DNA of 64,000 nucleotides from CAKRJP01 sp963597615 (GTDB taxonomy: Bacteria > Bacillota > Clostridia > Lachnospirales > Lachnospiraceae), in contig CAVBQS010000010.1 in the NCBI GenBank assembly GCA_963597615.1, forward strand, positions 62,001-126,000, given 5' to 3'. The translations under genes and the position numbers were made by a program. This document shows, piece by piece, positions 52,610-61,583 of this stretch (the first letter of the stretch is position 1; each line of letters begins with the position of its first letter). Below the pieces are notes generated by a model. That model made no database searches. It had not been told where the DNA came from and saw nothing but the letters and a program-made list of their open reading frames with translations.

Positions 52610-54025
52610 TTATACAGGATAACTTCCATGCTCTGTATCAGCAAGTGTCTGATCCACCTTTGTCTCCTGAGCTTCACGATACTTGAAGAAATCAGTAGCA
52701 ACCTGTGGGAACAATGCATAAGAAAGTACATCCTCATCCTGCTCGATCCACTGTGCACATTCCTTACGAAGAGTATCTAACTCATCTGGAATCAAATCTG
52801 CCGGACGGCAAGTGATAATCTCAGCATCTGCTGGCAATACTTTCTTCTTAACCTCTTCATTGAAAGGTTTAACAGTCTCGCCGTATTTTCCGCTTAAGAT
52901 ATCCTTTGTCTCCTTTGTCGCCATCTTATAGCGCTCTCCCATAAGAACGTTAAATACAGCCTGGGTACCAACGATCTGTGAAGAAGGTGTTACAAGTGGT
53001 GGTTCTCCAAGATCCTTACGAACCTTCGGAACTTCCTCTAATACATCGTAGAACTTATCTTCTGCTCCCTGCTCAGCAAGCTGAGAAGTAAGGTTGGATA
53101 ACATTCCACCAGGTACCTGATAAAGAAGTGTCTTAATGTTAACACCCATGTTCTTAGGATTCAAGAGTCCTGAATCAAGAGCATCATCTCTGATTGGTCT
53201 GAAGTAATCAGCGATTTCAGCTAATAAAGTCTGATCAAAACCTGTGTCGTAAGGAGTTCCCTTAAAGGTTTCAACCATAACCTCTGTTGCTGGCTGAGAA
53301 GTTCCAAGTGCAAATGGTGACATTGCTGTATCAATTACGTCAACGCCAGCCTCTACTGCCTTTAAGTAAGTCATAGAAGCAACACCTGAAGTATAGTGGG
53401 TATGAAGCTGAATCGGGATATCTACTGCATCCTTCAATGCTCCAATAAGCTCTGTTGCACGGTATGGAAGAAGAAGACCAGCCATATCCTTTAAACAGAT
53501 AGAGTTTGCACCCATCTCCTCAACCTTTTTAGCCTTATCTACCCAGTACTCTGTAGTGTAAGCATCTCCAAGAGTATAAGACAATGCAACCTGAGCATGA
53601 GCACCTTCTTTATTTGCCGCTGTTACAGCTGTCTGCAGGTTACGAAGATCGTTCAAGCAGTCAAAAATACGGATAATATCAATTCCGTTTGCAACAGACT
53701 TCTGTACAAAGTACTCTACCACATCATCTGCATATGGACGGTATCCTAAAATGTTCTGTCCACGGAATAACATCTGTAATTTAGTATTCTTAAATCCATC
53801 ACGGAACTTACGAAGTCTCTCCCATGGATCTTCCTTTAAGAATCTAAGAGAAGCATCAAAGGTAGCTCCTCCCCAACACTCTACAGAATGATAACCAACC
53901 TTATCCATCTTATCAACGATAGGAAGCATCTGTTCTGTAGTTAAACGTGTAGCGATCAGAGATTGATGCGCATCACGCAAAACTGTTTCTGTAATCTTAA
54001 TTGGTTTCTTTTCTATTTCTGCCAT
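52610..54025 (-). CDS. oadA: Oxaloacetate/pyruvate carboxyltransferase subunit (OadA, 5S type) without biotin domain
   Basis: TIM-barrel carboxyltransferase of about 471 aa. KITETVLRDAHQSLIATR opens the barrel, the metal and substrate residues lie in MLFRGQN, IQLHTHYTSG and DTAMSPFALGTSQPAT, followed by the conserved GGMLSNL region. The C-terminal biotinyl domain of classical OadA is absent; a separate biotin carrier is encoded three genes upstream in the operon. The frame could begin 13 codons earlier, but this ATG has SD GGAGGG 7 nt away. It would move a carboxyl group between oxaloacetate or pyruvate and biotin. Confidence 0.92.
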   Translation of the reverse strand: MAEIEKKPIKITETVLRDAHQSLIATRLTTEQMLPIVDKMDKVGYHSVECWGGATFDASLRFLKEDPWERLRKFRDGFKNTKLQMLFRGQNILGYRPYADDVVEYFVQKSVANGIDIIRIFDCLNDLRNLQTAVTAANKEGAHAQVALSYTLGDAYTTEYWVDKAKKVEEMGANSICLKDMAGLLLPYRATELIGALKDAVDIPIQLHTHYTSGVASMTYLKAVEAGVDVIDTAMSPFALGTSQPATEVMVETFKGTPYDTGFDQTLLAEIADYFRPIRDDALDSGLLNPKNMGVNIKTLLYQVPGGMLSNLTSQLAEQGAEDKFYDVLEEVPKVRKDLGEPPLVTPSSQIVGTQAVFNVLMGERYKMATKETKDILSGKYGETVKPFNEEVKKKVLPADAEIITCRPADLIPDELDTLRKECAQWIEQDEDVLSYALFPQVATDFFKYREAQETKVDQTLADTEHGSYPV

Positions 54026-54056
54026 TACTTGGCCCTCCTGTCTACGAATGTAACTT

Positions 54057-55211
54057 TTAAACACCTACTCCAAAGATAGCCATAAATGTTCCGGCTGCCA
54101 CTGCAGTACCGATAACTCCCGCTACGTTAGGCCCCATAGCATGCATCAAAAGGAAGTTGGTAGGATCTGCCTCTGCACCAACCTTCTGAGATACTCTGGC
54201 TGCCATTGGAACGGCAGATACACCTGCAGAACCAATCAATGGGTTTACCTTACCTCCGGTTGCTACACACATCAACTTACCAAACAATACTCCTGCTGCT
54301 GTACCAAAGCAGAATGCAATAAGTCCAAGAGCAACGATCTTAAGAGTATCTGTATTAAGGAATGCCTCTGCACTTGTAGTAGCTCCTACGGAAGTACCAA
54401 GAAGGATAACTACGATGTACATAAGAGCATTAGATGCAGTATCTGTTAACTGTCTTACAACACCAGACTCTTTAAAGAGGTTACCAAGCATAAGAAGACC
54501 AACAAGTGGTGCTGTTGTAGGAAGGATCACACAAACAACAATTGTTACGATAATTGGAAAGAGAATCTTCTCCAACTTAGAAACAGGTCTAAGCTGATCC
54601 ATCTTAATCTTACGCTCTTTTTCAGTTGTAAGTAATTTCATAATAGGTGGCTGAATAATTGGTACCAAGGACATATAAGAATATGCCGCTACAGCGATTG
54701 GTCCAAGAAGGGCTGTCTGCTGTAATTTTCCTGCAAGGAAGATTGATGTAGGACCATCTGCTCCACCGATAATAGAGATGGCAGCTGCTGCCTTATCAGA
54801 GAATCCCATCATCATAGCTCCAAGATATGCAGCAAAGATGCCAAACTGTGCCGCTGCTCCAAGAAGAAAGCTCTTTGGGTTTGCAATCAAAGGACCAAAG
54901 TCAGTCATGGCTCCAACGCCCATGAAAATCAAGGACGGAAGAATTGACCACTCATCCAATTTATAGAAGTAGTAGAGCAATCCACCGGTTCCATTTGAAG
55001 CATCATCGAAGCTAAGCATAATATCCGGATAGATATTAACCAACAACATACCGAATGCAATCGGAACCAGAAGTAAAGGCTCAAATCCATGTCTGATCGC
55101 AAGATACAAGAAGAAACATGCAACTGCGATCATAATCAGGTTGCCCCAGCTCAGGCTAAAGAACGCTGTCTGCTGAATGAGGTTTCCTAATGTCGTTGTT
55201 ATATATTCCAT
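54057..55211 (-). CDS. oadB: Na+-pumping decarboxylase beta subunit
   Basis: A 384-aa membrane protein with about nine to eleven helices that decarboxylates carboxybiotin and exports Na+. The hallmark ISIIGGADGPTSIF lies around residue 145-160, with the essential Asp and Ser; a second conserved part is VNPLIGSAGVSAVPMAAR followed by GPNVAGVIG. Opening with a short extracytoplasmic N-terminus (TTLGNLIQQTAFFSL). It starts 39 nt after the biotin carrier gene. Confidence 0.96.
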   Translation of the reverse strand: MEYITTTLGNLIQQTAFFSLSWGNLIMIAVACFFLYLAIRHGFEPLLLVPIAFGMLLVNIYPDIMLSFDDASNGTGGLLYYFYKLDEWSILPSLIFMGVGAMTDFGPLIANPKSFLLGAAAQFGIFAAYLGAMMMGFSDKAAAAISIIGGADGPTSIFLAGKLQQTALLGPIAVAAYSYMSLVPIIQPPIMKLLTTEKERKIKMDQLRPVSKLEKILFPIIVTIVVCVILPTTAPLVGLLMLGNLFKESGVVRQLTDTASNALMYIVVILLGTSVGATTSAEAFLNTDTLKIVALGLIAFCFGTAAGVLFGKLMCVATGGKVNPLIGSAGVSAVPMAARVSQKVGAEADPTNFLLMHAMGPNVAGVIGTAVAAGTFMAIFGVGV

Positions 55212-55250
55212 TTTATAACCTCCAGTCGTTATTACACATCAAAGATGCTA

Positions 55251-55619
55251 TTAGTTCAATGTAGCTAATACTGCTCCAGCATCACAAGCGTCACCAACTG
55301 CTACGTCAATGCTTGCTACTGTACCATCTTCAGGTGCAACAACCGGGATTTCCATCTTCATTGCCTCGATGACAACTACAGCGTCACCCTTAGCAACCTT
55401 CTGTCCAACACTTGCTTCAATCTTAAATACTTTACCAGCCGCACCAGCCTTAACTTCGATAGAACCTGCTCCTGCTGCTGCCTTTGGTGCTGCAGGTGCT
55501 GCCTTTGGTGCTGCTTTTGGAGTTGCCTTTGGTGCTGCCACAGGAGCTGCTCCTGCTCCATTCTCTTCTACGGTTACATCATATACATTACCATTTACTG
55601 TGATCGTATAATTTTTCAT
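55251..55619 (-). CDS. Biotin carboxyl carrier protein of the decarboxylase
   Basis: A 122-aa protein: an N-terminal beta segment (MKNYTITVNGNVYDVTVEEN), an Ala/Pro/Lys-rich flexible linker (residues about 21-50), and a biotinyl domain with EAMKM at 85-89 (biotin on Lys88). The linker lets the arm visit both carboxyltransferases and OadB. The long, low-complexity linker explains several spurious frames on both strands. It corresponds to GcdC/MmdC-type carriers. Confidence 0.95.
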   Translation of the reverse strand: MKNYTITVNGNVYDVTVEENGAGAAPVAAPKATPKAAPKAAPAAPKAAAGAGSIEVKAGAAGKVFKIEASVGQKVAKGDAVVVIEAMKMEIPVVAPEDGTVASIDVAVGDACDAGAVLATLN

Positions 55620-55644
55620 GATTTAAAATCCTCCTAAATGTGAT

Positions 55645-56418
55645 CTATGAATTCCACTTATTTGATGGGCGACGTCTGATACTTCTTACTACAAATCCAT
55701 CAGTAGTTGTACCTTCGGCCGCTGCAATTGCCGCTGCGATCACAGCAACAAGTTCTGTGTCATCTTCTGCCTCTACCACAGGTTCAGCTGCAACTTCTGC
55801 TGGAGCACTCTGGGTTTTCTTAGGCTCTTCCTTCTTTCCCTTGTTCTTAAATGCTGCCTCAAGAGCAGGAATGTATTTAAATAAGGAAATAAGAAGGGAA
55901 ATAAAGATCAGTACAATAAATACAGTTCCCATTCCGAGAAGGGTATTTAAGCCTGCCTTTGTCATAACCTCTCCGGTTGTATAATCACCATCTACTGTTA
56001 AACTATCAAGATAAAGGTCATCATCATAGATAAATGTAATAGTAGCTTCACGATCAGCAAATACTGCCTCTGTAGTCAAAGTAACTTCATCATTACTAGC
56101 AGTAACTGTATAATCGCCATGGCTTACATAATCTCCACACTCTTCAACAGCTGCCTCCCAAGCGTCAATAGCTCCGGTAAAGCTTTCTGTTGTATATGGA
56201 AGTCCGGCATTTGTTAATTGTAACTGTAAATTAAATTCAGACATTGACTTAATCTGATCGAGGGTTGCTTCATCTGAAGATTCGCAATACTCAATAACAA
56301 AGTCAGAAGCCTGTACCAGCGTACTCTCGTCGTATTCCAATTCACTATTGTTACCACATGCAGTGAGGCCCAGGGATGCAACAAGTACGCAAAGTGTTAA
56401 GCTAATCTTTCTCTTCAC
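55645..56418 (-). CDS. OadG-family small subunit with lipoprotein-like N-terminus
   Basis: A 257-aa protein, about twice or more the length of classical OadG (80-120 aa). It begins with a signal peptide and lipobox (LTAC, Cys21), followed by a 140-residue extracytoplasmic domain, then one transmembrane helix (GMGTVFIVLIFISLLISL) and the OadG-like cytoplasmic tail with VIAAAIAAAEG and VVRSIRRR. The latter is where OadG interacts with OadA and binds Zn. The start is a GTG after GAGGTAGA. Extended OadG proteins occur in Clostridia; the outer domain's role is unknown. Confidence 0.85.
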   Translation of the reverse strand: MKRKISLTLCVLVASLGLTACGNNSELEYDESTLVQASDFVIEYCESSDEATLDQIKSMSEFNLQLQLTNAGLPYTTESFTGAIDAWEAAVEECGDYVSHGDYTVTASNDEVTLTTEAVFADREATITFIYDDDLYLDSLTVDGDYTTGEVMTKAGLNTLLGMGTVFIVLIFISLLISLFKYIPALEAAFKNKGKKEEPKKTQSAPAEVAAEPVVEAEDDTELVAVIAAAIAAAEGTTTDGFVVRSIRRRPSNKWNS

Positions 56419-56432
56419 TCTACCTCACCTCA

Positions 56433-57869
56433 CTAAACTGTTCCATGCTTTTTCAGTGGCTGCTCTTCTCTCTTTGTGAATAACATCTCAAAAGCACCGA
56501 TAACATATTTTCTAGTATCTGCTGGCTCTACGATAGTATCTACATATCCTCTTCTAGCTGCAGATAATGGGCTAGACTGAAGCTCCTTATATTCAGCTGC
56601 CTTCTCGTTAATGGTAGTCGCATCTTTGTCTGCATACATAATCTTAGCTGCAAGTTTTGCATCCATCATACCAATCTCAGCTGTAGGCCAAGCATATACC
56701 ATGTCTGCTCCTGTTGACTTGCTGTTCATTGCAACATAAGCGCTTCCGAATGCTTTTCCAATAATAACATTTACCTTCGGAACAGTTGCCTCTGCAAATG
56801 CATAAGTCATCTTAGCAACTTCTTTTGCAAGATGGCTCTCATCATACTCAGATGCTGCAAATCCTGCTACATTTGTAAGGGTAAGAACAGGAATATTGAA
56901 AGCATCACAGAAAGCCACAAAGTCAGCTGACTTTCTTGCTCCATCTGCAGATAAAGATCCGTCAAATTCAGCAACTACTTTTGCTTCATCATCATAAACC
57001 TTAGAACGGTTTGCCACTGCACCTACAGTCATTCCGTTAAGTTTAATAAATCCAGTTACCATATCCTTGGCAAAATCCTTCTTTGTCTCGAAGAAAATTC
57101 CAGAATCTGCAAGCTGAGAAAGAGCGATTGCTGTATCCTCTACTGCGTTCTCAATCTCTGAGCAAGCACGATTTAAATCATCCTCACACTCAGCATAAGA
57201 AGCATCTTCCTCGTTGTTGCATGGTAACATGCATACTAATGTACGGATATTCTCTAAAACATCCTCTTCTGTTCCTACAGCATCAACGAGTCCAGCCTTC
57301 TGGCTCTGATATGAAGCAGATGCTGTATCACACTTAGCTTCTGTGTTGCCAGGAATTGCATTTGGAGAGTTAACAAATAACTTGCTCTTCTCTTCCATAA
57401 AAGTAAAATCAGTTAATCCTGGGATTACAGAAAGTCCGCCACCGCAAGAACCAAAAATTGCAGTAATCTGTGGAATAACTCCTGATGCCTTAGCCTGCTT
57501 AAGATAAACGCTGCCAAAAGCTTCCAAAGCGTCTGTAGACTCCTGTAATCTGAGTCCTGCACAGTCTACAAGTCCGATAACCGGTGCGCCCATCTTCATT
57601 GCCATATCATAGATATTAGCAATCTTCTTTGCGTGCATTTCTCCAACTGCACCCTTGAGCACTGTAGCATCCTGACTGTATACGTATACAAGGTTGCCAT
57701 CGATGACTCCGTATCCTGTGATTACTCCATCAGCAGGTGTCTTAGTCTCACTCAGATTAAAATCTGTAGATCTGGCTGTTACTGCACCACCGATTTCAAC
57801 AAAGCTTCCTGCATCCAGTAAAGCCGCGATACGGTTACATGCTGCGTTTTCTGTTGCCATGTTGCCCAT
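56433..57869 (-). CDS. Acyl-CoA carboxyltransferase subunit (MmdA/12S type)
   Basis: Crotonase-like carboxyltransferase of 478 aa with two repeats. Oxyanion-hole glycine segments are FGSCGGGLSVIPGLTDF in the N-half and NVIIGKAFGSAYVAMNSKS in the C-half. It ends KKHGTV, like MmdA-type subunits. Methylmalonyl-CoA or another acyl-CoA would be the substrate, exchanging CO2 with the biotin carrier. First gene of the operon, SD GGAGG with 9-nt spacing. Its presence together with OadA in one operon is unusual; see findings. Confidence 0.9.
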   Translation of the reverse strand: MGNMATENAACNRIAALLDAGSFVEIGGAVTARSTDFNLSETKTPADGVITGYGVIDGNLVYVYSQDATVLKGAVGEMHAKKIANIYDMAMKMGAPVIGLVDCAGLRLQESTDALEAFGSVYLKQAKASGVIPQITAIFGSCGGGLSVIPGLTDFTFMEEKSKLFVNSPNAIPGNTEAKCDTASASYQSQKAGLVDAVGTEEDVLENIRTLVCMLPCNNEEDASYAECEDDLNRACSEIENAVEDTAIALSQLADSGIFFETKKDFAKDMVTGFIKLNGMTVGAVANRSKVYDDEAKVVAEFDGSLSADGARKSADFVAFCDAFNIPVLTLTNVAGFAASEYDESHLAKEVAKMTYAFAEATVPKVNVIIGKAFGSAYVAMNSKSTGADMVYAWPTAEIGMMDAKLAAKIMYADKDATTINEKAAEYKELQSSPLSAARRGYVDTIVEPADTRKYVIGAFEMLFTKREEQPLKKHGTV

Positions 57870-58013
57870 AAACCTAGTCCTCCATTTTCTATTACATTAT
57901 TAATAAGGAAATTATGTGGCTTTTGCGGTTTAAACAAAATGCACATAACAAAAATCCTTATTCTGCAAAAATATGGTTAAAATATAGAATGAACCAAATT
58001 TTAAACCATTTGT

Positions 58014-58042
58014 ATTATATAGCCTGATACTTTAAATCACAA
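58014..58042 (-). promoter_or_regulatory. Promoter of the decarboxylase operon
   Basis: -35 TTGTGA and -10 TATAAT separated by 17 nt on the minus strand. The leader to the first gene is about 140 nt and AT-rich; it has an imperfect palindrome CAAAT-GGTTTAAA-ATTTG just downstream of the -10 that might be an operator. Confidence 0.75.
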
Positions 58043-58185
58043 CCGTTTTGTGTCATTTTCATAACAATTACCCATGTTTTTTTTCATATGGTTATAAAAA
58101 TTGTTTATATTGATAAAAATAAAACAAGTCCGTTTCTCTTTGTTTAATTCCACCTTTATTTTCTTAATAATTCCTTAATAAACAC

Positions 58186-58214
58186 TTGTACCATAGTCCA
58201 ATTTATGATATATT
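58186..58214 (+). promoter_or_regulatory. Promoter of the POT transporter gene
   Basis: -35 TTGTAC and -10 TATATT separated by 17 nt on the plus strand, about 90 nt before the transporter ATG. The 140 nt between this and the divergent decarboxylase promoter is AT-rich and shows no gene. Confidence 0.6.
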
Positions 58215-58224
58215 TTTCACGTAA

Positions 58225-58277
58225 GATTTAAAGAAAAAGCTGTGGCTGTGGGGTCTGCAGACTGTCATCTTTAAATC
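58225..58277 (+). promoter_or_regulatory. Inverted-repeat element in the leader of the POT transporter gene
   Basis: A perfect 10-bp repeat, GATTTAAAGA and TCTTTAAATC, encloses 33 nt that include the palindrome GTCTGCAGAC and a G-rich run. It lies between the promoter and the SD (CGGAGGG). In RNA it can close a structured domain of about 53 nt. It does not match a riboswitch class I know; a protein-binding site is also possible. Confidence 0.5.
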
Positions 58278-58305
58278 GAAAAACTATATACGGAGGGATA
58301 ATGAA

Positions 58306-59649
58306 ATGGAAGCAAAAAAGAAAATGCCATTTGGTTTCTATGTATGCTGTCTTTCTTTCTCATTTGAGAGACTTGCTTACTATGCTGCTAAATGGGGATT
58401 GTCAGTTTACATCGTTGCTACAGTAGCAAACGGTGGACTGGGACTTACTTCTGCGGACGGAGCTTTGATGAACTCAAACTTAGTTGCCTTCACTTATATC
58501 ACACCTATTATCGGTGGATATATTGCTGACCGTTGGATAAGTCCAAGAATCTTAGTACCTGTAGGAGAAATCCTTATGGGACTTGGATATTTATGTGCCT
58601 GGAAGTCAAACAGTATTGGAATGCTGTGGATAATGATTATCCTAGTTGCTATTGGTACAGGATGTTTCAAGGGTAATGTATCAGGTGTCAACGGAGGTTT
58701 ATTCCCAGATGCTGATGAGGCTACCTTGAATGCAGTATTTAACATTCAGTACATGTTTGTTAATATCGGTTCTTTCTGTGGAACCACTTTCCTTAGCTTA
58801 CTTGCTCTTTCTGCAGGATATCGTACCATGTTCTTAGTATGTGGTATTGCATTATTTGTAGACTGTGCATGGTGGCTCTTTGGAATGAAGTCCTTTGGAG
58901 AAGTTGGCAAGAAGCCATTTAAGGCAGGAACTGGTAAGGAAGAAAAATCTGTTGAAGCAAAAAGCGATGCTCCTCTTACTTCCTTGGAGAAGAGACGTGT
59001 TGCAGCTATCCTTATTGTAACTGTATTCTCTGGAATCTTCTGGTTGATCTGGTACATGGTATACATGCCAGTTTACTATGAGTTTGGTCCTGTTTCACAG
59101 GGTGGTTTCGGATGGGCTAACTGGTCAATCGGATCCTTCGAGATGCCAACTGCTTGGTTCGATTCTATGAATGCCATTCTTTGTATTATCCTTTGCCCTA
59201 TCTTTGCAGGTATCTGGGTAAAGATGGCAGAAAGACCACAGGGAGACTGGGGCATGTTCAAGAAGACTGCTATCGGTATTATGATTCTTGGTCTTTGTGT
59301 TGCCTGCATGGTTGTTGCAGCTCTTCTTTGCGGATGTAGCTCAGACAAGCCAGTAGGAATCTGGATCATTATTTTAACATCAGTATTTATGTCATTAGGC
59401 GAGGTTATCTTCTCACCTCTTGGCAATGCATTCATCAACAAGTATTCTCCAAAGAAATTACTTGGTACCCTACTTGGTGTTTGGCCACTGATCATCTTCT
59501 TCTCAGGTAAGGCTTATGGACCGCTTTACAACTGGTTGGAGAACTTTAACTTCATTAAAGCATATGGTGCTGTTGCGATTATCATCTTCGCCTGCGGTGC
59601 TGTTATGATGTTATTTAACAAGAAGTTCGACGAAATGATCGAAGGATAA
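58306..59649 (+). CDS. POT/PTR-family peptide transporter (MFS)
   Basis: A 447-aa major-facilitator-like protein with about 12-14 helices. FSFERLAYYAAKWGLSVYI at the N-terminus and IIGGYIADRW (PTR signature region) near residue 70 mark it as POT type, driving H+-linked di/tripeptide uptake. The canonical first-helix ExxER motif is incomplete: the first Glu is Phe here. A hydrophilic loop (residues about 208-228) is between helices 6 and 7. Its downstream genes are an aminopeptidase P and an amidohydrolase, supporting a peptide role. SD CGGAGGG, 8 nt from the ATG. Confidence 0.82.
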   Translation: MEAKKKMPFGFYVCCLSFSFERLAYYAAKWGLSVYIVATVANGGLGLTSADGALMNSNLVAFTYITPIIGGYIADRWISPRILVPVGEILMGLGYLCAWKSNSIGMLWIMIILVAIGTGCFKGNVSGVNGGLFPDADEATLNAVFNIQYMFVNIGSFCGTTFLSLLALSAGYRTMFLVCGIALFVDCAWWLFGMKSFGEVGKKPFKAGTGKEEKSVEAKSDAPLTSLEKRRVAAILIVTVFSGIFWLIWYMVYMPVYYEFGPVSQGGFGWANWSIGSFEMPTAWFDSMNAILCIILCPIFAGIWVKMAERPQGDWGMFKKTAIGIMILGLCVACMVVAALLCGCSSDKPVGIWIIILTSVFMSLGEVIFSPLGNAFINKYSPKKLLGTLLGVWPLIIFFSGKAYGPLYNWLENFNFIKAYGAVAIIIFACGAVMMLFNKKFDEMIEG

Positions 59650-59678
59650 TTTCTAAAAATGCTTTTTTAAAAGTAGGC

Positions 59679-59710
59679 AAAAAGGCTTCCGGTCATCCGG
59701 AAGCCTTTTT
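59679..59710. terminator. Intrinsic terminator after the POT transporter gene
   Basis: A perfect 14-bp stem (AAAAAGGCTTCCGG arm) with a TCAT loop and a T-run on the plus strand. It isolates the transporter gene from the aminopeptidase P gene, whose SD (CAGGAGG) lies about 20 nt further on. Readthrough or a hidden promoter must feed the next gene. Confidence 0.92.
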
Positions 59711-59745
59711 GTTTATCACAAAATATATTACAGGAGGTTTTTATC

Positions 59746-61536
59746 ATGACTGTTGTTGCTGAAAGAATTTCAAAACTAAGATCTTTGATGTCCGAAAAAG
59801 GCATCGATGCCTATGTAGTGCCTACAGCTGATTTTCACCAGAGCGAGTATGTCGGAGAACACTTTAAAGCAAGAAAGTATATTACCGGTTTTACCGGATC
59901 CTACGGTACTGCTGTAATTACCATGGATGATGGTGGTCTATGGACAGACGGAAGATACTTCTTCCAAGCCACTAACGAGCTGGAAGGTAGCGGCATCCGT
60001 CTTATGAAGATGTTTGTAGGAGACACTCCTTCTGTTACAGAGTATCTTGCAGATACTGTGAAATCCGGAGGAACTGTAGCATTTGACGGCCGGGTTCTTT
60101 CTGTAGATGAGGGAAAAGAATTTGAAGATACCCTTATTGCTAAGGGCATTCAGATTGATTACGAAGAAGATCTAATTAACGAAATTTGGGAGGATCGCCC
60201 TAATCTTTCTACAAAACCTGCCTTCTTCCTTGAGGAGAAATATACTGGTGAAAGCACCACTTCAAAGCTTGCACGAATCCGCCAGAAAATGGCAGCTGCC
60301 GGGGCAGATATCCATGTCATTGCATCCTTAGATGATATTTGCTGGACCTTAAATATTCGGGGAGATGATGTAGATTTCTTCCCACTCCTCCTCTCATATG
60401 CCATTATTAAAAATGACTCCGTAGAGCTTTATGTGGACGATAGCAAGTTAGATGATAGGATTCACACCGAACTTACAAAAGACAATGTAAATATCCATCC
60501 ATACAATGATATTTACGAGGATGTGAAGAAATTAGATCCTTCTTCTGTAGCAATGATCGATCCAATGAAGATGAACTATGCTCTTTACAAGAATATTCCT
60601 TGTAAATTGGCAGAGGAAGCCAACCCTTCTATTTTAATGAAGGCCATGAAGAATGAAGTAGAGCTTGAGAATATCAAAGAAGCTCACATCAAAGACGGAG
60701 TTGCCATTACCAAGTTCATGTATTGGATAAAAAATAATTATGACAAGGAAACTATCACCGAGCTTAGTGCTGCTGACAAAATCATGGCCCTTAGAGCAGA
60801 GCAGGATGGCTATATTAGAGAAAGTTTCGAACCTCTTTGTGCTTTTGCTGACCATGCAGCCATGATGCACTACTCTCCTTCTCCAGAGACTGACGTTCCT
60901 TTAAAGGAAGGCGGCATGCTCCTTAATGACACCGGTGGCGGTTACTATGAAGGTTCTACTGATATTACAAGAACCTTTGTATTAGGTTCTATTGACCAGA
61001 AAATGAAGAAATACTACACTGCAGTTCTTCGTTCTATGATGCGACTTGCCAGAGCAAAATTCCTCTATGGATGCTACGGATACAATTTGGATGTGTTGGT
61101 TCGTGGCCCGGTTTGGGATCTTGACCTGGACTTCCAGTGCGGTTCCGGTCACGGAGTTGGCTATCTTGGTAATATTCACGAGCCACCAACAGGCTTCCGC
61201 TGGTATGTAGTACCTAGCAAAAACGAGCACCATCAGTTAGAGGAAGGCATGGTTATGACTGATGAGCCTGGAATCTATGAAGATGGAGAATTTGGTATCC
61301 GTATCGAAAATGAATTTATCGTAAGAAAGGGAACCAAAAACAAATATGGTCAGTTTATGTATTTTGAAACCATCACCTTCGCTCCTATCGATTTAGATGG
61401 AATTGATCCTGAGGAGATGAGCCGGGACGAAAGAGAATGGTTAAATGACTATCACAAGCAGGTATACGAAAAGATTGGCCCACATCTTACAGAAGAAGAA
61501 AGAGAATGGCTAAAGGAATACACCCGAGCAATTTAA
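59746..61536 (+). CDS. Aminopeptidase P family protein (Xaa-Pro aminopeptidase, M24B)
   Basis: A 596-aa three-domain aminopeptidase P (long form) that removes N-terminal residues before proline. Two creatinase-like N-terminal domains (about 1-300) precede the pita-bread catalytic domain with metal ligands in LLNDTGGGYYEGSTDITRTF (split), GSGHGVGYLGNIHE, and MTDEPGIYEDGEFGIRIENE. Typical of Mn2+ metallopeptidases. Cytoplasmic, no signal. SD CAGGAGG. It lies just after the transporter terminator and 47 nt ahead of the amidohydrolase gene. Confidence 0.95.
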   Translation: MTVVAERISKLRSLMSEKGIDAYVVPTADFHQSEYVGEHFKARKYITGFTGSYGTAVITMDDGGLWTDGRYFFQATNELEGSGIRLMKMFVGDTPSVTEYLADTVKSGGTVAFDGRVLSVDEGKEFEDTLIAKGIQIDYEEDLINEIWEDRPNLSTKPAFFLEEKYTGESTTSKLARIRQKMAAAGADIHVIASLDDICWTLNIRGDDVDFFPLLLSYAIIKNDSVELYVDDSKLDDRIHTELTKDNVNIHPYNDIYEDVKKLDPSSVAMIDPMKMNYALYKNIPCKLAEEANPSILMKAMKNEVELENIKEAHIKDGVAITKFMYWIKNNYDKETITELSAADKIMALRAEQDGYIRESFEPLCAFADHAAMMHYSPSPETDVPLKEGGMLLNDTGGGYYEGSTDITRTFVLGSIDQKMKKYYTAVLRSMMRLARAKFLYGCYGYNLDVLVRGPVWDLDLDFQCGSGHGVGYLGNIHEPPTGFRWYVVPSKNEHHQLEEGMVMTDEPGIYEDGEFGIRIENEFIVRKGTKNKYGQFMYFETITFAPIDLDGIDPEEMSRDEREWLNDYHKQVYEKIGPHLTEEEREWLKEYTRAI

Positions 61537-61583
61537 TAGGACTTTCAAAAATCCAATCGATTGGATAAAGGGGGAAACAAACA

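Noticed and set aside
55309..55611. Plus-strand Ala/Thr/Pro-rich frame opposite the biotin carrier gene
   Set aside because: Complement of the Ala/Pro/Lys linker repeat; a shadow.
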